Positions 31,921 through 39,737 of a DNA stretch of 43,548 nucleotides are shown here, one piece after another. The translations under genes and the position numbers were made by a program. Source of the stretch: Candidatus Saccharimonadota bacterium (GTDB lineage: Bacteria > Patescibacteriota > Saccharimonadia > Saccharimonadales > Saccharimonadaceae); assembly GCA_017514675.1 (NCBI GenBank), contig JAFWIY010000024.1, positions 1-43,548 of the forward strand, given 5' to 3'. Under the pieces are notes generated by a model, which did no database searches, was not told the origin of the DNA, and was given only the letters and a program-made list of their open reading frames with translations. Every line of letters begins with the position of its first letter. The first letter of the stretch is position 1.

Positions 31921-33549
31921 TTATTTTTGCAATTCGTAGATTTCTTTCAAGATTTTTATGTATTCTTCAGAATCTTCATCCAAGCTACCAAGTTTTTCGT
32001 TTAGTTCTTTGATTCTTTGAGTGTTTAATTCTTTGTTGTAGCGAGCGAGAAGTTCGGCAGCTTCCTTTTCGTAATTTGGGTTTTTAACATTTTCGTGGTC
32101 ACGATTAAAAACTAGTTCAAGTTCGGCGAGCTTGGTTTCATCATCTGGAATATTGAGCGGGATTTTAGTTTTTGTTAAGCCACCGTAAACTACTAGCGCA
32201 AGGAGGCTATTTTCTAGTTTTTTTAATTTGTCGCTTCTAATTTCGGTCTTGGGTTTTTTGAGATATTTTTTGGGCGCCTCGGCTAGTTTTTTGTTCAATC
32301 TCTCGCCTTTTTCACGAAGAATTCCTACTTCTATGTCTAGTTTTTTGGCAACCTTTTCTTCGTAGCTGGCACGTTCTACTTCATCTTTGACATAGCCGAG
32401 GAGTTTTAGGGCGATGTCGGAATATTTGCGTTTGTCAGGGGCGGAAGAGAGGTTTAGATTTTCCTCATATTTTTTCAGTAGCCATTCTACTGCCGGGATG
32501 CGTTTTTCTACGGCAGCTTGCCAGAGTTTGGGGTCTTTTTGGATGAGCTCATCAGGATCCTTAGCGCCGTGGTAATCGGAAATTACGGTAAGGTCAATAC
32601 CGAGATCGCCTGCCATCATAATGGCGCGTTCGGCGGCCTTGATACCGGCCTCATCGCCATCGTAGGCGAGACGGATATCACTGGTGAGCTTGGAAAGAAT
32701 TTTGAGATGCTGCTCGGTCATGGCGGTACCAGAAGTTGCTACGGCTTCTTTTACGCCGGCCTGATGCGAGGAGATAACATCCATGTTTCCTTCTACGATT
32801 ACGACATAGCCACTGCGACGAATGGATTCTTTGGCCTGAAAAAGGCCGAAAATAAATTTGGATTTGTTGAATAGAATAGTCTCTGGCGTGTTTAAGTATT
32901 TTGGTTCGCCTTTTTTTAGAATGCGAGCGGTAAAGCCAATAATATCACCATTCGTATCAATAAATGGCACCATCATGCGGTCGCGAAAAAGGTCGCCACC
33001 AAAACGGTTTAAAAGCCCGGCTGTATCTAATTCTTGTTTGGTGAAGCCGCGCTTTTCTAGAACCGCAGTGAGCGCCTTACCATTGGCGGGCGAATAGCCG
33101 ATTTTGAATTCTGTAACAGTTCTGCGGTTTAGATTACGCTTGTAAAAAACATATTCGCAGACCTGTTTGTCGCGAGCGAGACAGGCTTGGTAATATTTAG
33201 CGGCAAGAGCAAGAGCTTCGCGGGAACGAGTTTTTTTGCGGGCAAGGTTCGCATCGCCGCCGCGATATTTGCTGATATCTACGCCGGCTTGGTTGGCAAG
33301 TTTTTCTAAAGCTTCTTTAAAAGTGATCCCTTCTACTTCCATTACGAAAGTAAAGATATCACCGCCTTTGTTGGCGGAAAAGTCGTGCCAGATGCCTTTT
33401 TCGGGAGAAACCATAAAACTCGGGGTTTTATCAACACCCCAAGGCGAGCGGCCTTTTAAGTTGCGGCCAGCGCGCTTTAACTCAATGTATTGCCCAACTA
33501 CATCCTCCACCGCGAGCCGAGATTTGATTTCCTCCTTCGCGTCGTTCAT
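31921..33549 (-). CDS. dnaG: DNA primase DnaG with degenerate zinc-binding domain
   Basis: 542 residues. Synthesises RNA primers at the fork. The N-terminal domain keeps the CHC2 framework (SPWGVDKTPSFMVSPEKGIWHDFSANKGGD), but the four zinc ligands are Ser35, Gly38, Asp56 and Ala59 in place of Cys, His, Cys, Cys. The RNA-polymerase core is intact: FRDRMMVPFIDTNGDIIGFTAR, KFIFGLFQAKE, VVIVEGNMDVIS and LAYDGDEAGIKAAERA (TOPRIM). A C-terminal DnaB-binding domain is shortened. TATAAT lies 6 nt before the ATG; leaderless. An S66 peptidase gene follows. Confidence 0.96.
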   Translation of the reverse strand: MNDAKEEIKSRLAVEDVVGQYIELKRAGRNLKGRSPWGVDKTPSFMVSPEKGIWHDFSANKGGDIFTFVMEVEGITFKEALEKLANQAGVDISKYRGGDANLARKKTRSREALALAAKYYQACLARDKQVCEYVFYKRNLNRRTVTEFKIGYSPANGKALTAVLEKRGFTKQELDTAGLLNRFGGDLFRDRMMVPFIDTNGDIIGFTARILKKGEPKYLNTPETILFNKSKFIFGLFQAKESIRRSGYVVIVEGNMDVISSHQAGVKEAVATSGTAMTEQHLKILSKLTSDIRLAYDGDEAGIKAAERAIMMAGDLGIDLTVISDYHGAKDPDELIQKDPKLWQAAVEKRIPAVEWLLKKYEENLNLSSAPDKRKYSDIALKLLGYVKDEVERASYEEKVAKKLDIEVGILREKGERLNKKLAEAPKKYLKKPKTEIRSDKLKKLENSLLALVVYGGLTKTKIPLNIPDDETKLAELELVFNRDHENVKNPNYEKEAAELLARYNKELNTQRIKELNEKLGSLDEDSEEYIKILKEIYELQK

Positions 33550-33551
33550 GG

Positions 33552-33561
33552 TATAATTATA
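33552..33561. promoter_or_regulatory. shared bidirectional -10 for dnaG and the 33566 gene
   Basis: The palindrome TATAATTATA holds a TATAAT on each strand: plus 33552-33557, 8 nt before the ATG at 33566; minus 33556-33561, 6 nt before the dnaG ATG. The same 22-nt stretch occurs at 41986. Confidence 0.75.
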
Positions 33562-33565
33562 GCAT

Positions 33566-34186
33566 ATGGACGGGCAAGAATATCTTAATCAAATATCCGC
33601 TAGTAATAGACCTGTCGGCCAAACCAAGATGAACAAAATATTGGCATCAAAATTTTTTTGGGTAGGTGCGATCGGGCTAGTGGCGTTAATTATTGTACTA
33701 ATTATTGGATCGCTAATTGATGGCGGAAAGGATAGCGCGAAAAATAAACTTTATGCACTGAAGCTAAACATCAACAACACTTCTAGCGTAGTCCAGGATT
33801 ACCAAAAACTTATAAAATCATCGGACTTAAGATCTGCTAGCGCATCGCTGGTGAGTGTGCTATCTAATACGGACAGTGAATTAACTAATTATTTGACAGC
33901 GAAATATAATTTTACCGATAAAAGTATTCCCGAAAATGTTGTAACTGAGGCAAATGCCGCCAAAGATGCTTTGGGGGCGGATCTATTCGAAGCAAGAATC
34001 AATGGAATACTAGACAGAGTTTATACTCACAAGATGGTTTATGAGGTGGCAATGTTATTAAATAAAGAAGCGGCAATCATTAATTCCTCAAAAGATACCG
34101 AGCTGATTGAGCTGCTGACAAAATCTTATAATAGTCTGGAAAACCTGTATAATAACTTTAACGATTTTTCAGAGGCCAATAATTAA
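33566..34186 (+). CDS. single-pass membrane protein of unknown function
   Basis: 206 residues, no family recognised. A short hydrophilic N-terminus is followed by one transmembrane helix (about 31-50: FFWVGAIGLVALIIVLIIG) and an external or cytoplasmic mostly helical domain rich in Ser, Asn and Leu (SSVVQDYQKLIKSSDLRSASASL). No signal peptidase site. TATAAT lies 8 nt before the ATG; leaderless. mscL follows 16 nt downstream with its own ribosome site, so both are likely in one transcript, which hints at membrane stress. Confidence 0.65.
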   Translation: MDGQEYLNQISASNRPVGQTKMNKILASKFFWVGAIGLVALIIVLIIGSLIDGGKDSAKNKLYALKLNINNTSSVVQDYQKLIKSSDLRSASASLVSVLSNTDSELTNYLTAKYNFTDKSIPENVVTEANAAKDALGADLFEARINGILDRVYTHKMVYEVAMLLNKEAAIINSSKDTELIELLTKSYNSLENLYNNFNDFSEANN

Positions 34187-34202
34187 AAGAAAGGATAAAA
34201 TA

Positions 34203-34583
34203 ATGGCAGAAGCTAAAAAGGTGGAAAAAGAAGAAAAGAAAACTTTTAAGGAGGAGTTCATTGAGTTTATCAATCGTGGCTCGGTGGTAGATCTCGCGGT
34301 AGGCGTGGTAATTGGTGGCGCTTTTACGGCGATTGTTAATTCGCTGGTGAATGATATTATTATGCCGATTGTGGGCTTAATTGCGGGTGGTGTAGATTTT
34401 TCTGGCCTGGCGATTCGGATACCAAATTTCTTTGGCACCAGTGATGAAGCAGTGATTGCTTATGGCAACTTTATTCAGAATATTATTCAGTTCTTAATTA
34501 TTGCGTTTGCAATCTTTATGGTGATTAAGGGCATGAACAAGCTAAATGCCCGCCGCGAAGCGAAAAAAGCCGCAAAGAAATAA
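34203..34583 (+). CDS. mscL: large-conductance mechanosensitive channel MscL
   Basis: 126 residues. Opens under membrane tension to release solutes. EFIEFINRGSVVDLAVGVVIGGAFTAIVNSLVNDIIMPIVGL is the first helix and pore, with the glycine-rich AVGVVIGGAF; a short loop leads to the second helix (NFIQNIIQFLIIAFAIFMVIKGMNKL). The C-terminus is a basic bundle (ARREAKKAAKK). AAAGAAAGG lies before the ATG. The terminator at 34598 ends the transcript. It complements mscS at 9535. Confidence 0.95.
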   Translation: MAEAKKVEKEEKKTFKEEFIEFINRGSVVDLAVGVVIGGAFTAIVNSLVNDIIMPIVGLIAGGVDFSGLAIRIPNFFGTSDEAVIAYGNFIQNIIQFLIIAFAIFMVIKGMNKLNARREAKKAAKK

Positions 34584-34597
34584 TTGCGTACTTAGCG

Positions 34598-34626
34598 AAA
34601 TCCGCCTTGGTTTTAGGCGGATTTTT
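34598..34626. terminator. terminator shared by mscL and the convergent YjbR-like gene
   Basis: AAATCCGCC and GGCGGATTTTT with a 9-nt loop. It has an A run on the left and T run on the right, so it may work both ways; it covers the last codons of the minus-strand gene. Confidence 0.75.
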
Positions 34627-34939
34627 GTACGGTGAGGTCGTAGCTTAAACGAATGAGGTCTTTGATTTCGGCTTCGGTGAGTTGGCCGGCAGGGACAATT
34701 TCGATGCCGTTTTTGCCGAAGTAGCGCGATTCCATGACAGATTCATATTTTTCTTTTAAATAATGGCCGAGCTTTTCATCGGTACGGACTTCTAAGGTGT
34801 TTTCGTTTTCGACAAGAAAAACTTTTTTGTCACAGTAATAAAGGGTGCGTTTTTTAGTCGGTTTGCCCGGCTTGATATTGATATCGACTTTGGCGTCGTA
34901 GTTCTCTATCCCGTTTATTTCAGAAAGGTCAAGTACCAT
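34613..34939 (-). CDS. MmcQ/YjbR-like protein
   Basis: 108 residues. KKVFLVENENTLEVRTDEKLGHYLKEKYESVMESRYFGKNGIEIVPAGQLTEAEIKDLIRLSYDLTV follows the MmcQ/YjbR double-wing pattern, whose members end in LI..SY.LV and act in unclear roles, possibly nucleic-acid related. It is shorter than many members, and the N-terminal wing is reduced. The ATG overlaps the 3' end of orn by 25 nt with GAGGAG before it. The terminator hairpin extends into its last codons. Confidence 0.6.
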   Translation of the reverse strand: MVLDLSEINGIENYDAKVDINIKPGKPTKKRTLYYCDKKVFLVENENTLEVRTDEKLGHYLKEKYESVMESRYFGKNGIEIVPAGQLTEAEIKDLIRLSYDLTVQKSA

Positions 34940-35439
34940 TTTAACTCCTCTATGCTCCCGTTTATATCATCAAGCGCGCGATGAGTTTCGGGTTTTGTAA
35001 ATTTTTTATTCAAGGCGTTTTCAAAGTAGATTTTCCAAGCTGAGACATCGAGCATGCGGTAGTGGAGTTTCTCGTTTAGCTCTGGCATTTCGGCTTCTAG
35101 GAATTTTCGGTCTTGATGGATGGAGTTGCCGGCTAGGTAGATTTCTTTTTTAAAGTTTTGATTCAAGAAGTCTAGCAATTCCCTTTCGACTTCTTTTACT
35201 GATTTTCCGGATTTATTTTGCGCGATTAGAGCGTCACGAGTTTTTGCGTTTTTCTCCCAAAATTCGCCGACCATGCGAGATTTAATGAGTTTGTCGCTGA
35301 CTTTTACTACGGCTTCATAGTCAGCAATTTCGTTTAATTTCATGTCGGTCGCGATAGCGGCGACTTCCAAGATTTTGTCTTTTTTTGGATCAAGGCCGGT
35401 CATTTCTAAGTCGAGCCAAAGAAGGGTTGCTTTTTTCAT
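34915..35439 (-). CDS. orn: oligoribonuclease
   Basis: 174 residues. Degrades short RNAs, including dinucleotides such as pGpG, to mononucleotides. The DEDDh exonuclease motifs are present: WLDLEMTGLDP, GNSIHQDRKFL, and HRALDDINGSIEEL with the catalytic His. Orn is usually absent from Firmicutes-like genomes but kept in many small CPR genomes. TATAAT lies 7 nt before the ATG, leaderless. The next gene begins within its last 25 nt. Confidence 0.95.
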   Translation of the reverse strand: MKKATLLWLDLEMTGLDPKKDKILEVAAIATDMKLNEIADYEAVVKVSDKLIKSRMVGEFWEKNAKTRDALIAQNKSGKSVKEVERELLDFLNQNFKKEIYLAGNSIHQDRKFLEAEMPELNEKLHYRMLDVSAWKIYFENALNKKFTKPETHRALDDINGSIEELKWYLTFLK

Positions 35440-35445
35440 AAATAT

Positions 35446-35455
35446 TATTATACCA
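35446..35455 (-). promoter_or_regulatory. extended -10 of leaderless orn
   Basis: TGGTATAAT on the minus strand, 7 nt before the ATG, overlapping the last codons of the gene at 35448. Confidence 0.65.
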
Positions 35456-36215
35456 TTTTAAAAGAAACATCGTACATATCGTGTTTCTTACCACTTCTTA
35501 AGGCTTTCCAGTTTCCGGTAACGAGGTTTTCGAGGATAAGCCGAGAAGTGCCGTTTTTCTCGGCGGTTAAGTCCGTAATCAAGCCCTGCTTTTGAGCTCG
35601 GCGAAGAAATGCGTAGGTCATGGCTTGACTATGAGTGTTATATGTTTCACCAGGTTTTAAGCCGCCGAATAACTTTTTTGTTTCTTCTTCAAAAATCTCT
35701 GCGGGCTTTTGACCGCGATGCTTAAATAAGACCGAAAGCGGGTTGAGTCGCTGGGTAATACGGTTTTTACGATTTACTTGAAACATTGAGCCGTTAACGC
35801 CTCTGATGCTGTGAACGACTGCATCGGCGGCAATTATCGCGGCCGGGATGGCTAGTGGAATACTAGCAGGAGCCAATGTGGCCGCCACCGTGGCGGCGCC
35901 AATTAGTGTAACGCCGCCAGTGGCAGTGGCAGCTCTTTTAATAGTTTGTAAAACTGGGTGAGGTTTTGGAGCTTCTTGAACGAGAGATGAGCTGACTGAT
36001 GGTACTACTTCTGTAGTGGATTTTGAAAATTCTTTGTCGGGAAAGCTCGCTAAAACATTTTCGCGAGCAGCAACGATGGCCTCTTTATCTTCACCAGTTT
36101 CGGCAATGTTTTTCTCGGCTTCGGGATTGCTGGATGTTTCAAGTTTTGGCGCATTTTCCATATTCCAAATATCTGCGTTTGGGCTTTTGGGCTTTTCACC
36201 GGTGAATTCGCTCAC
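35448..36215 (-). CDS. hypothetical protein with hydrophobic hairpin
   Basis: 255 residues, no family recognised. The N-terminal 90 residues are hydrophilic and Ser/Glu-rich. About 94-133 is strongly hydrophobic (AATATGGVTLIGAATVAATLAPASIPLAIPAAIIAADAV), possibly one long or two short membrane helices. The C-terminal 120 residues are mixed (YNTHSQAMTYAFLRRAQKQGLITDLTAE), perhaps a winged-helix-like region. The start is GTG, sharing its G with the argS stop (TAGTG), with GGAGGAA before it. Its location between argS and orn gives no function. Confidence 0.6.
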   Translation of the reverse strand: MSEFTGEKPKSPNADIWNMENAPKLETSSNPEAEKNIAETGEDKEAIVAARENVLASFPDKEFSKSTTEVVPSVSSSLVQEAPKPHPVLQTIKRAATATGGVTLIGAATVAATLAPASIPLAIPAAIIAADAVVHSIRGVNGSMFQVNRKNRITQRLNPLSVLFKHRGQKPAEIFEEETKKLFGGLKPGETYNTHSQAMTYAFLRRAQKQGLITDLTAEKNGTSRLILENLVTGNWKALRSGKKHDMYDVSFKMV

Positions 36216-37960
36216 TACATTTCCTCCGGGATTTTAATGCCGAGAATATTTAGACCGTGGGTCATGGTTTCGAGATAGACTTTGACCAGTTTTATTCTTT
36301 CGGCTTCGTGGTCGCAGCCGATTACTGGGCAGGATTCGTAGAATCTTGAAAATTCTTGGGCGAGTTCGTATAAGTAATTTGCTACTTTATGGGGCGACAT
36401 TTCGGCCACGGCTTCTTCTAGTACGCCTTTGTATCCCAGAATCTTTTTTATCAGAGATCTTTCGCTCATCTGAAGCTCTCTCGACCCCGTTCGCTCAGGC
36501 CCGTCGTCACGGGCTTCGCTCACTTCGCTCGGGTCGTAACCCTCGCGGGACACGGTCTCGAGACCTTCAGATTTCGCGAAACTTTCAGATTTCCCAGAAC
36601 CTTCAGTTTGCGCGAGACTCTTTGCGAGAATTTTTTTGGCTCTGACTGCGGAATATAAGAGGTAGGGGCCGGAGTTACCGGTCATTTTGACAGATTCTTT
36701 AGGATCGAAAATGATGTTGCCGCCCATTTTGTACTTCAGAAATGCATATTTCGTGGCGGCGAGGGAGACTTTGTCGTCGGAAGAATCGTAGGCGCTCTTT
36801 AGCTCATCTTTTACCATATTAAGAACATCGATGGCTTTTAAGAAATTACCTTTTCTGGATGCCATTTTAACATTGCCTGGTAGCCTCACTAGGCCGTGGG
36901 TTAAGTGTGAAGTTTTTTCTACTAATTCAGGAGCGTATTGTTCGATAGATTTTAAGACGACTTTCATATATTCTAATTGTTCACTAGCAGTAATGATGAC
37001 AGATTTGTCAAAATGATAGTCATCCCATTTAGTGAAGATAAGGCCGACATCTTTGGTTTCGTAGGTTGGGACACCTTTTTGATTGATAAATACACGGGTG
37101 TGAAGGCCGTATTTTTCGCCGTTGAAAATCACGGCGCCATCGGACATCTCGTAAACGCCCTTTTCTAGCTGCTCTTTAACAGTTTTAAGACCGAGGGCGG
37201 CAACGGAAGATTCAGGATAGTATTTGTCGAACTTGACACCGATTGAATCGTAGAAGTTGTTGAAATACTCGTAAGATAGTTCCCTGCCTTTCCAGTACAG
37301 GTTGGCTAGGTGGGCGTCGTGAATGTTTTCGGCATTTATACGATAGATTTCTTGGTTGAGAGAATCGATTTCGGCTTTGGCATTTGGGTCATCTTCGTAA
37401 ACTGCGGTGCCCTCTACGTAGCATCTTGCGATGTCTTCAATGGTTAAATTGTCGAGAGATTTTTGTTGCAAAATATACATAGTCTTGGCAACGTGGAGGC
37501 CGACATCGCCACCGAAGTTTGCGCGAATAACTTTGGCGCCGGCATATTCAAAGAGTTTACCAATTGAGTCGCCGACAATAGAGGTATAAAGATGGCCGAC
37601 ATGGAGGACTTTGAAGGGATTAGGATCGGAGAATTCACAAATGACAGTTTTGCCCGCAAACTTATCCGATGCGATGCGATCGTTAAAATCGTTGGATAAA
37701 TTATTTATTTCTTCGTTTAAAAATTCATCAGATAATTTAAAATTTAAAAAGCCGGGGGCAGATATTTCTGCATTTAATTCTCTATTTAATTCTTCTGCTA
37801 TTGCCATTGGAGATTTGTAGAGTTCTTTGGCGAGTTTGAGTGGGGCGTTGGTGGAATAATCTGCATCGAGGTTTTCGGGAGCTGGAGTAATTTCGGGGTC
37901 AAAATCAAGGTCGTATAAATCTTTTATGGTGAGTTTTACTTTTGCGATAATTTCTTGCAT
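36215..37960 (-). CDS. argS: arginyl-tRNA synthetase with palindromic insertion
   Basis: 581 residues from MQEIIAKVKLTI. Charges tRNA-Arg; a tRNA-Arg(CCT) is at 42014. SDPNPFKVLHVGHLYTS carries the HVGH form of the HIGH motif at 120-123, MASRKGNF replaces KMSKS as in many ArgS, and the anticodon-binding DALR domain (SPHKVANYLYELAQEFSRFYESCPV) ends the protein. Residues about 448-497 contain three hexapeptide repeats and then a segment matching a palindrome; both are absent from the family pattern. A start 30 codons earlier would lie upstream of the TATAAT that is 6 nt before this ATG, so this ATG is used and the mRNA is leaderless. Confidence 0.95.
   Translation of the reverse strand: MQEIIAKVKLTIKDLYDLDFDPEITPAPENLDADYSTNAPLKLAKELYKSPMAIAEELNRELNAEISAPGFLNFKLSDEFLNEEINNLSNDFNDRIASDKFAGKTVICEFSDPNPFKVLHVGHLYTSIVGDSIGKLFEYAGAKVIRANFGGDVGLHVAKTMYILQQKSLDNLTIEDIARCYVEGTAVYEDDPNAKAEIDSLNQEIYRINAENIHDAHLANLYWKGRELSYEYFNNFYDSIGVKFDKYYPESSVAALGLKTVKEQLEKGVYEMSDGAVIFNGEKYGLHTRVFINQKGVPTYETKDVGLIFTKWDDYHFDKSVIITASEQLEYMKVVLKSIEQYAPELVEKTSHLTHGLVRLPGNVKMASRKGNFLKAIDVLNMVKDELKSAYDSSDDKVSLAATKYAFLKYKMGGNIIFDPKESVKMTGNSGPYLLYSAVRAKKILAKSLAQTEGSGKSESFAKSEGLETVSREGYDPSEVSEARDDGPERTGSRELQMSERSLIKKILGYKGVLEEAVAEMSPHKVANYLYELAQEFSRFYESCPVIGCDHEAERIKLVKVYLETMTHGLNILGIKIPEEM
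36468..36572. repeat. palindromic insertion in argS
   Basis: Outer arms ATCTGAAGCTCTC (36468-36480) and GAGACCTTCAGAT (36560-36572) pair with one mismatch. Inside, GACCC/GGGTC encloses GCCCGT/ACGGGC. GGCCCGTCGTCACGGGC (36498-36514) is shared with the polA element at 16 of 17 positions. 105 nt, frame open. Confidence 0.8.
36563..36616 (-). repeat. three 18-nt tandem repeats in argS
   Basis: Units 36563-36580, 36581-36598 and 36599-36616 share (A)C-YTTCAG-T-T-GC-like sequence and encode hexapeptides of the form L/G/F-x-x-S/T-E-G/S. They adjoin the palindromic element. Confidence 0.7.
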
Positions 37961-37966
37961 AAAATA

Positions 37967-37975
37967 ATTATACCA
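37967..37975 (-). promoter_or_regulatory. extended -10 of leaderless argS
   Basis: TGGTATAAT on the minus strand, 6 nt before the ATG at 37960. Confidence 0.7.
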
Positions 37976-38003
37976 TAATTCTCTCTTCCTTGCAGAGACG
38001 TAC

Positions 38004-38032
38004 TTGGCATACAGACGCGGATAAATTATAAT
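38004..38032 (+). promoter_or_regulatory. promoter of the leaderless 38039 gene
   Basis: TTGGCA (38004-38009), 17-nt spacer, TATAAT (38027-38032), 6 nt before the ATG. Confidence 0.7.
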
Positions 38033-38038
38033 GGCATT

Positions 38039-39061
38039 ATGAGCGAACAATATATTTCATCCACCCCACAAGACGAGCAAGTAGGCGTTGACGCTGGCGC
38101 CTATTACGGAGAACCAGTTGAATCTTGGTCGCAACACATAGAAAAAGTCGGTGATAACGAAAAGCTGAAAAATTTTGAGAAGTTTGTCAACTTTTTCAAA
38201 AGAGATGCCGCAATCAAGAAGACGCTGGTCGACCTAGCCCCAATCGAAGACGACTATTACGATCCTGTTTCGTACCAGGATAGGCTGTATAAAGGATTTG
38301 AAGATATTTCTTTTGATTTACACGGTATCATGCAAGATTATCACCAGTCCGAGGAGCTTGAAAAAAGACTAGAGTCGATTAAGATTGGCGTAATTCATAG
38401 CAGTGGCTACGAGGAGCTGAAAGATACTTACAGAGAAGATTTTGCGGACATGCGCAGTAGTTTCGTAGACGATGTAAAGAAAGAAACTGTCGGATATTAT
38501 CTGTGGAGGAATCCGTATTCCTTGGACAAAAAGGCGAAAAGTATCAATGAGATTTTGCATCTAATCCATTCCTCGATTGTGAATAATGAAAATATCTTGC
38601 AAAGTTTGCCGGTTTTGGCAAGCAAAGATGATGGCGAGGTGAAGTTGTATGGGACCGAAAAGACTGATTCGTTGGTCGCGAGGGAGATTTTTGAACTAAT
38701 TAAGGGGGCGTATTCTAACAGTACAATAGATATCGTATCCCTGAAGGATCGGATTTTGATGATGGTAAGAGACCGGGGACATGCGCTGACAATGGATATT
38801 CAAAAAGACTCTGATGGAAAATATTACGCAAATTATTTTATCCCAAAAATTTGCAATGTAGAAAAAGTTAATCAGCTACCTGGGGTAAATAAGGTCGCCG
38901 TCGAAGACAGAGATCAAACAAAAGATGCTACAACGGGTACGTTTGCGATTGGTAGTGAAAATGTTGCTCAGAGCGTGGTTAGTTTTATCGATGCTGTGCC
39001 AACCGATGACGATATAGAGCGCAAGGCTATGCCATGGGATACCCCTCGGCAAGAGGGTTGA
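38039..39061 (+). CDS. hypothetical soluble protein
   Basis: 340 residues, no family recognised. No signal peptide or membrane helix. Predicted mostly helical with charged segments (LKNFEKFVNFFKRDAAIKKTLVDLAPIEDDYYD, LHGIMQDYHQSEELEKRLESIKIG). A later part (RILMMVRDRGHALTMDIQKDSDGKYYANYFIPKI) looks like beta strands and ends in a disordered C-terminus. The leaderless ATG is well supported by a -35/-10 pair. A stem ACCCCT-GGCAA/TTGCC-AGGGGT (39041-39078) spans the stop codon, before the tRNA-Gly promoter, and may end or process the transcript. It is divergent from argS. Confidence 0.65.
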   Translation: MSEQYISSTPQDEQVGVDAGAYYGEPVESWSQHIEKVGDNEKLKNFEKFVNFFKRDAAIKKTLVDLAPIEDDYYDPVSYQDRLYKGFEDISFDLHGIMQDYHQSEELEKRLESIKIGVIHSSGYEELKDTYREDFADMRSSFVDDVKKETVGYYLWRNPYSLDKKAKSINEILHLIHSSIVNNENILQSLPVLASKDDGEVKLYGTEKTDSLVAREIFELIKGAYSNSTIDIVSLKDRILMMVRDRGHALTMDIQKDSDGKYYANYFIPKICNVEKVNQLPGVNKVAVEDRDQTKDATTGTFAIGSENVAQSVVSFIDAVPTDDDIERKAMPWDTPRQEG

Positions 39062-39096
39062 TATTTTGCCTAAGGGGTGCTATGATAAATATAGTC

Positions 39097-39171
39097 GCGG
39101 GTATCGTATAGCGGCTATTATGTATCCTTCCCAAGGATGAGATCAGGGTCCGACTCCCTGTACCCGCACCA
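39097..39171 (+). tRNA. tRNA-Gly (CCC)
   Basis: 75 nt with encoded CCA. Acceptor GCGGGTA/TACCCGC, anticodon stem TATCC/GGATG with loop TTCCCAA (anticodon CCC), T-arm CAGGG-TCCGACT-CCCTG. The D-stem is weak. TATGAT is 10 nt upstream (39081-39086). Confidence 0.93.
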
Positions 39172-39184
39172 GTGTTTATGAACA

Positions 39185-39205
39185 GCCTCTTTAAGAGGCG
39201 TTTTT
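39185..39205 (+). terminator. tRNA-Gly terminator
   Basis: GCCTCTT and AAGAGGC form the stem, followed by GTTTTT, 14 nt after the tRNA. Confidence 0.8.
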
Positions 39206-39291
39206 CATCTATACAGAAGCGGTCCGAACCTTTTCTCGTAAATAAGTGGTCAGTTGTCTCTGTGTGGCCTTTATGGAGTCCGTCTGGCTAT

Positions 39292-39299
39292 GCTACAAT
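39292..39299 (+). promoter_or_regulatory. extended -10 of the leaderless 39306 gene
   Basis: TGCTACAAT-type box with TACAAT at 39294-39299, 6 nt before the ATG. Confidence 0.6.
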
Positions 39300-39305
39300 A
39301 GTAAC

Positions 39306-39527
39306 ATGAGCAAAAACGAAGAAGCTAAAATAATTAAAAAGACAGGAAGCCGAGGTTTGGGAGTAGTAGGCTGTTTGATTTTATTGTTTATAATACTTAA
39401 GATAGCGGGAGTAATTGATTGGTCTTGGTGGTGGGTGTTATCCCCTGCATGGATTACTTGCATTGTGGCTGTCATCAGTTTTTCTATTATTTTAGTAGTT
39501 GGAAAAATTAAAAAAGGAAGGTGGTAG
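39306..39527 (+). CDS. small two-helix membrane protein (transmembrane Fragile-X-F-like)
   Basis: 73 residues from MSKNEEAKIIKK. Two membrane helices (about 17-34 and 43-66) flank DWSWWWVLSPAWI. This block, GVIDWSWWWVLSPxW, I recall from small phage and plasmid proteins annotated as transmembrane Fragile-X-F; function unknown. The ATG lies 6 nt after TGCTACAAT, so leaderless; a start 20 codons earlier would lie upstream of that box. Its nearness to a tRNA gene and the XRE regulator hints at an accessory spot. Confidence 0.65.
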   Translation: MSKNEEAKIIKKTGSRGLGVVGCLILLFIILKIAGVIDWSWWWVLSPAWITCIVAVISFSIILVVGKIKKGRW

Positions 39528-39528
39528 G

Positions 39529-39724
39529 GATACTAGACTTTAAGGAATGAAGCTTTCTATGCGCGAAAAAAGACCATTATGAGTTGCTTGTCCGGTAGAA
39601 CGAACGACTTAGTATCAAGAAAAAATAGTGGGATTAACTATGGCATAAAACAAAGGTGCGAACTCTATAGAGAGTACCGCACCAACCCAAGATTTAGGGT
39701 TTTCGCCAGCAGAGGCGATTTTTT
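39529..39724 (+). ncRNA. possible structured RNA ending in a terminator
   Basis: GATACTAG (39529-39536) can pair with CTTAGTATC (39608-39616). A GGTGCG-ACTCT/AGAGT-CGCACC hairpin (39655-39683), an AACCC/GGGTT hairpin (39686-39700) and a terminator TCGCC/GGCGA plus T run (39703-39724) follow. No convincing gene lies here. It could be the 3' UTR of the 39306 gene or a separate RNA; no known RNA family was recognised. Confidence 0.35.
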
Positions 39725-39737
39725 GTTTTTCCCTTTT

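Noticed and set aside
37961-38050. 30-residue N-terminal extension of ArgS
   Set aside because: It would begin upstream of the TATAAT that lies 6 nt before the internal ATG, and the extra residues do not match the family.
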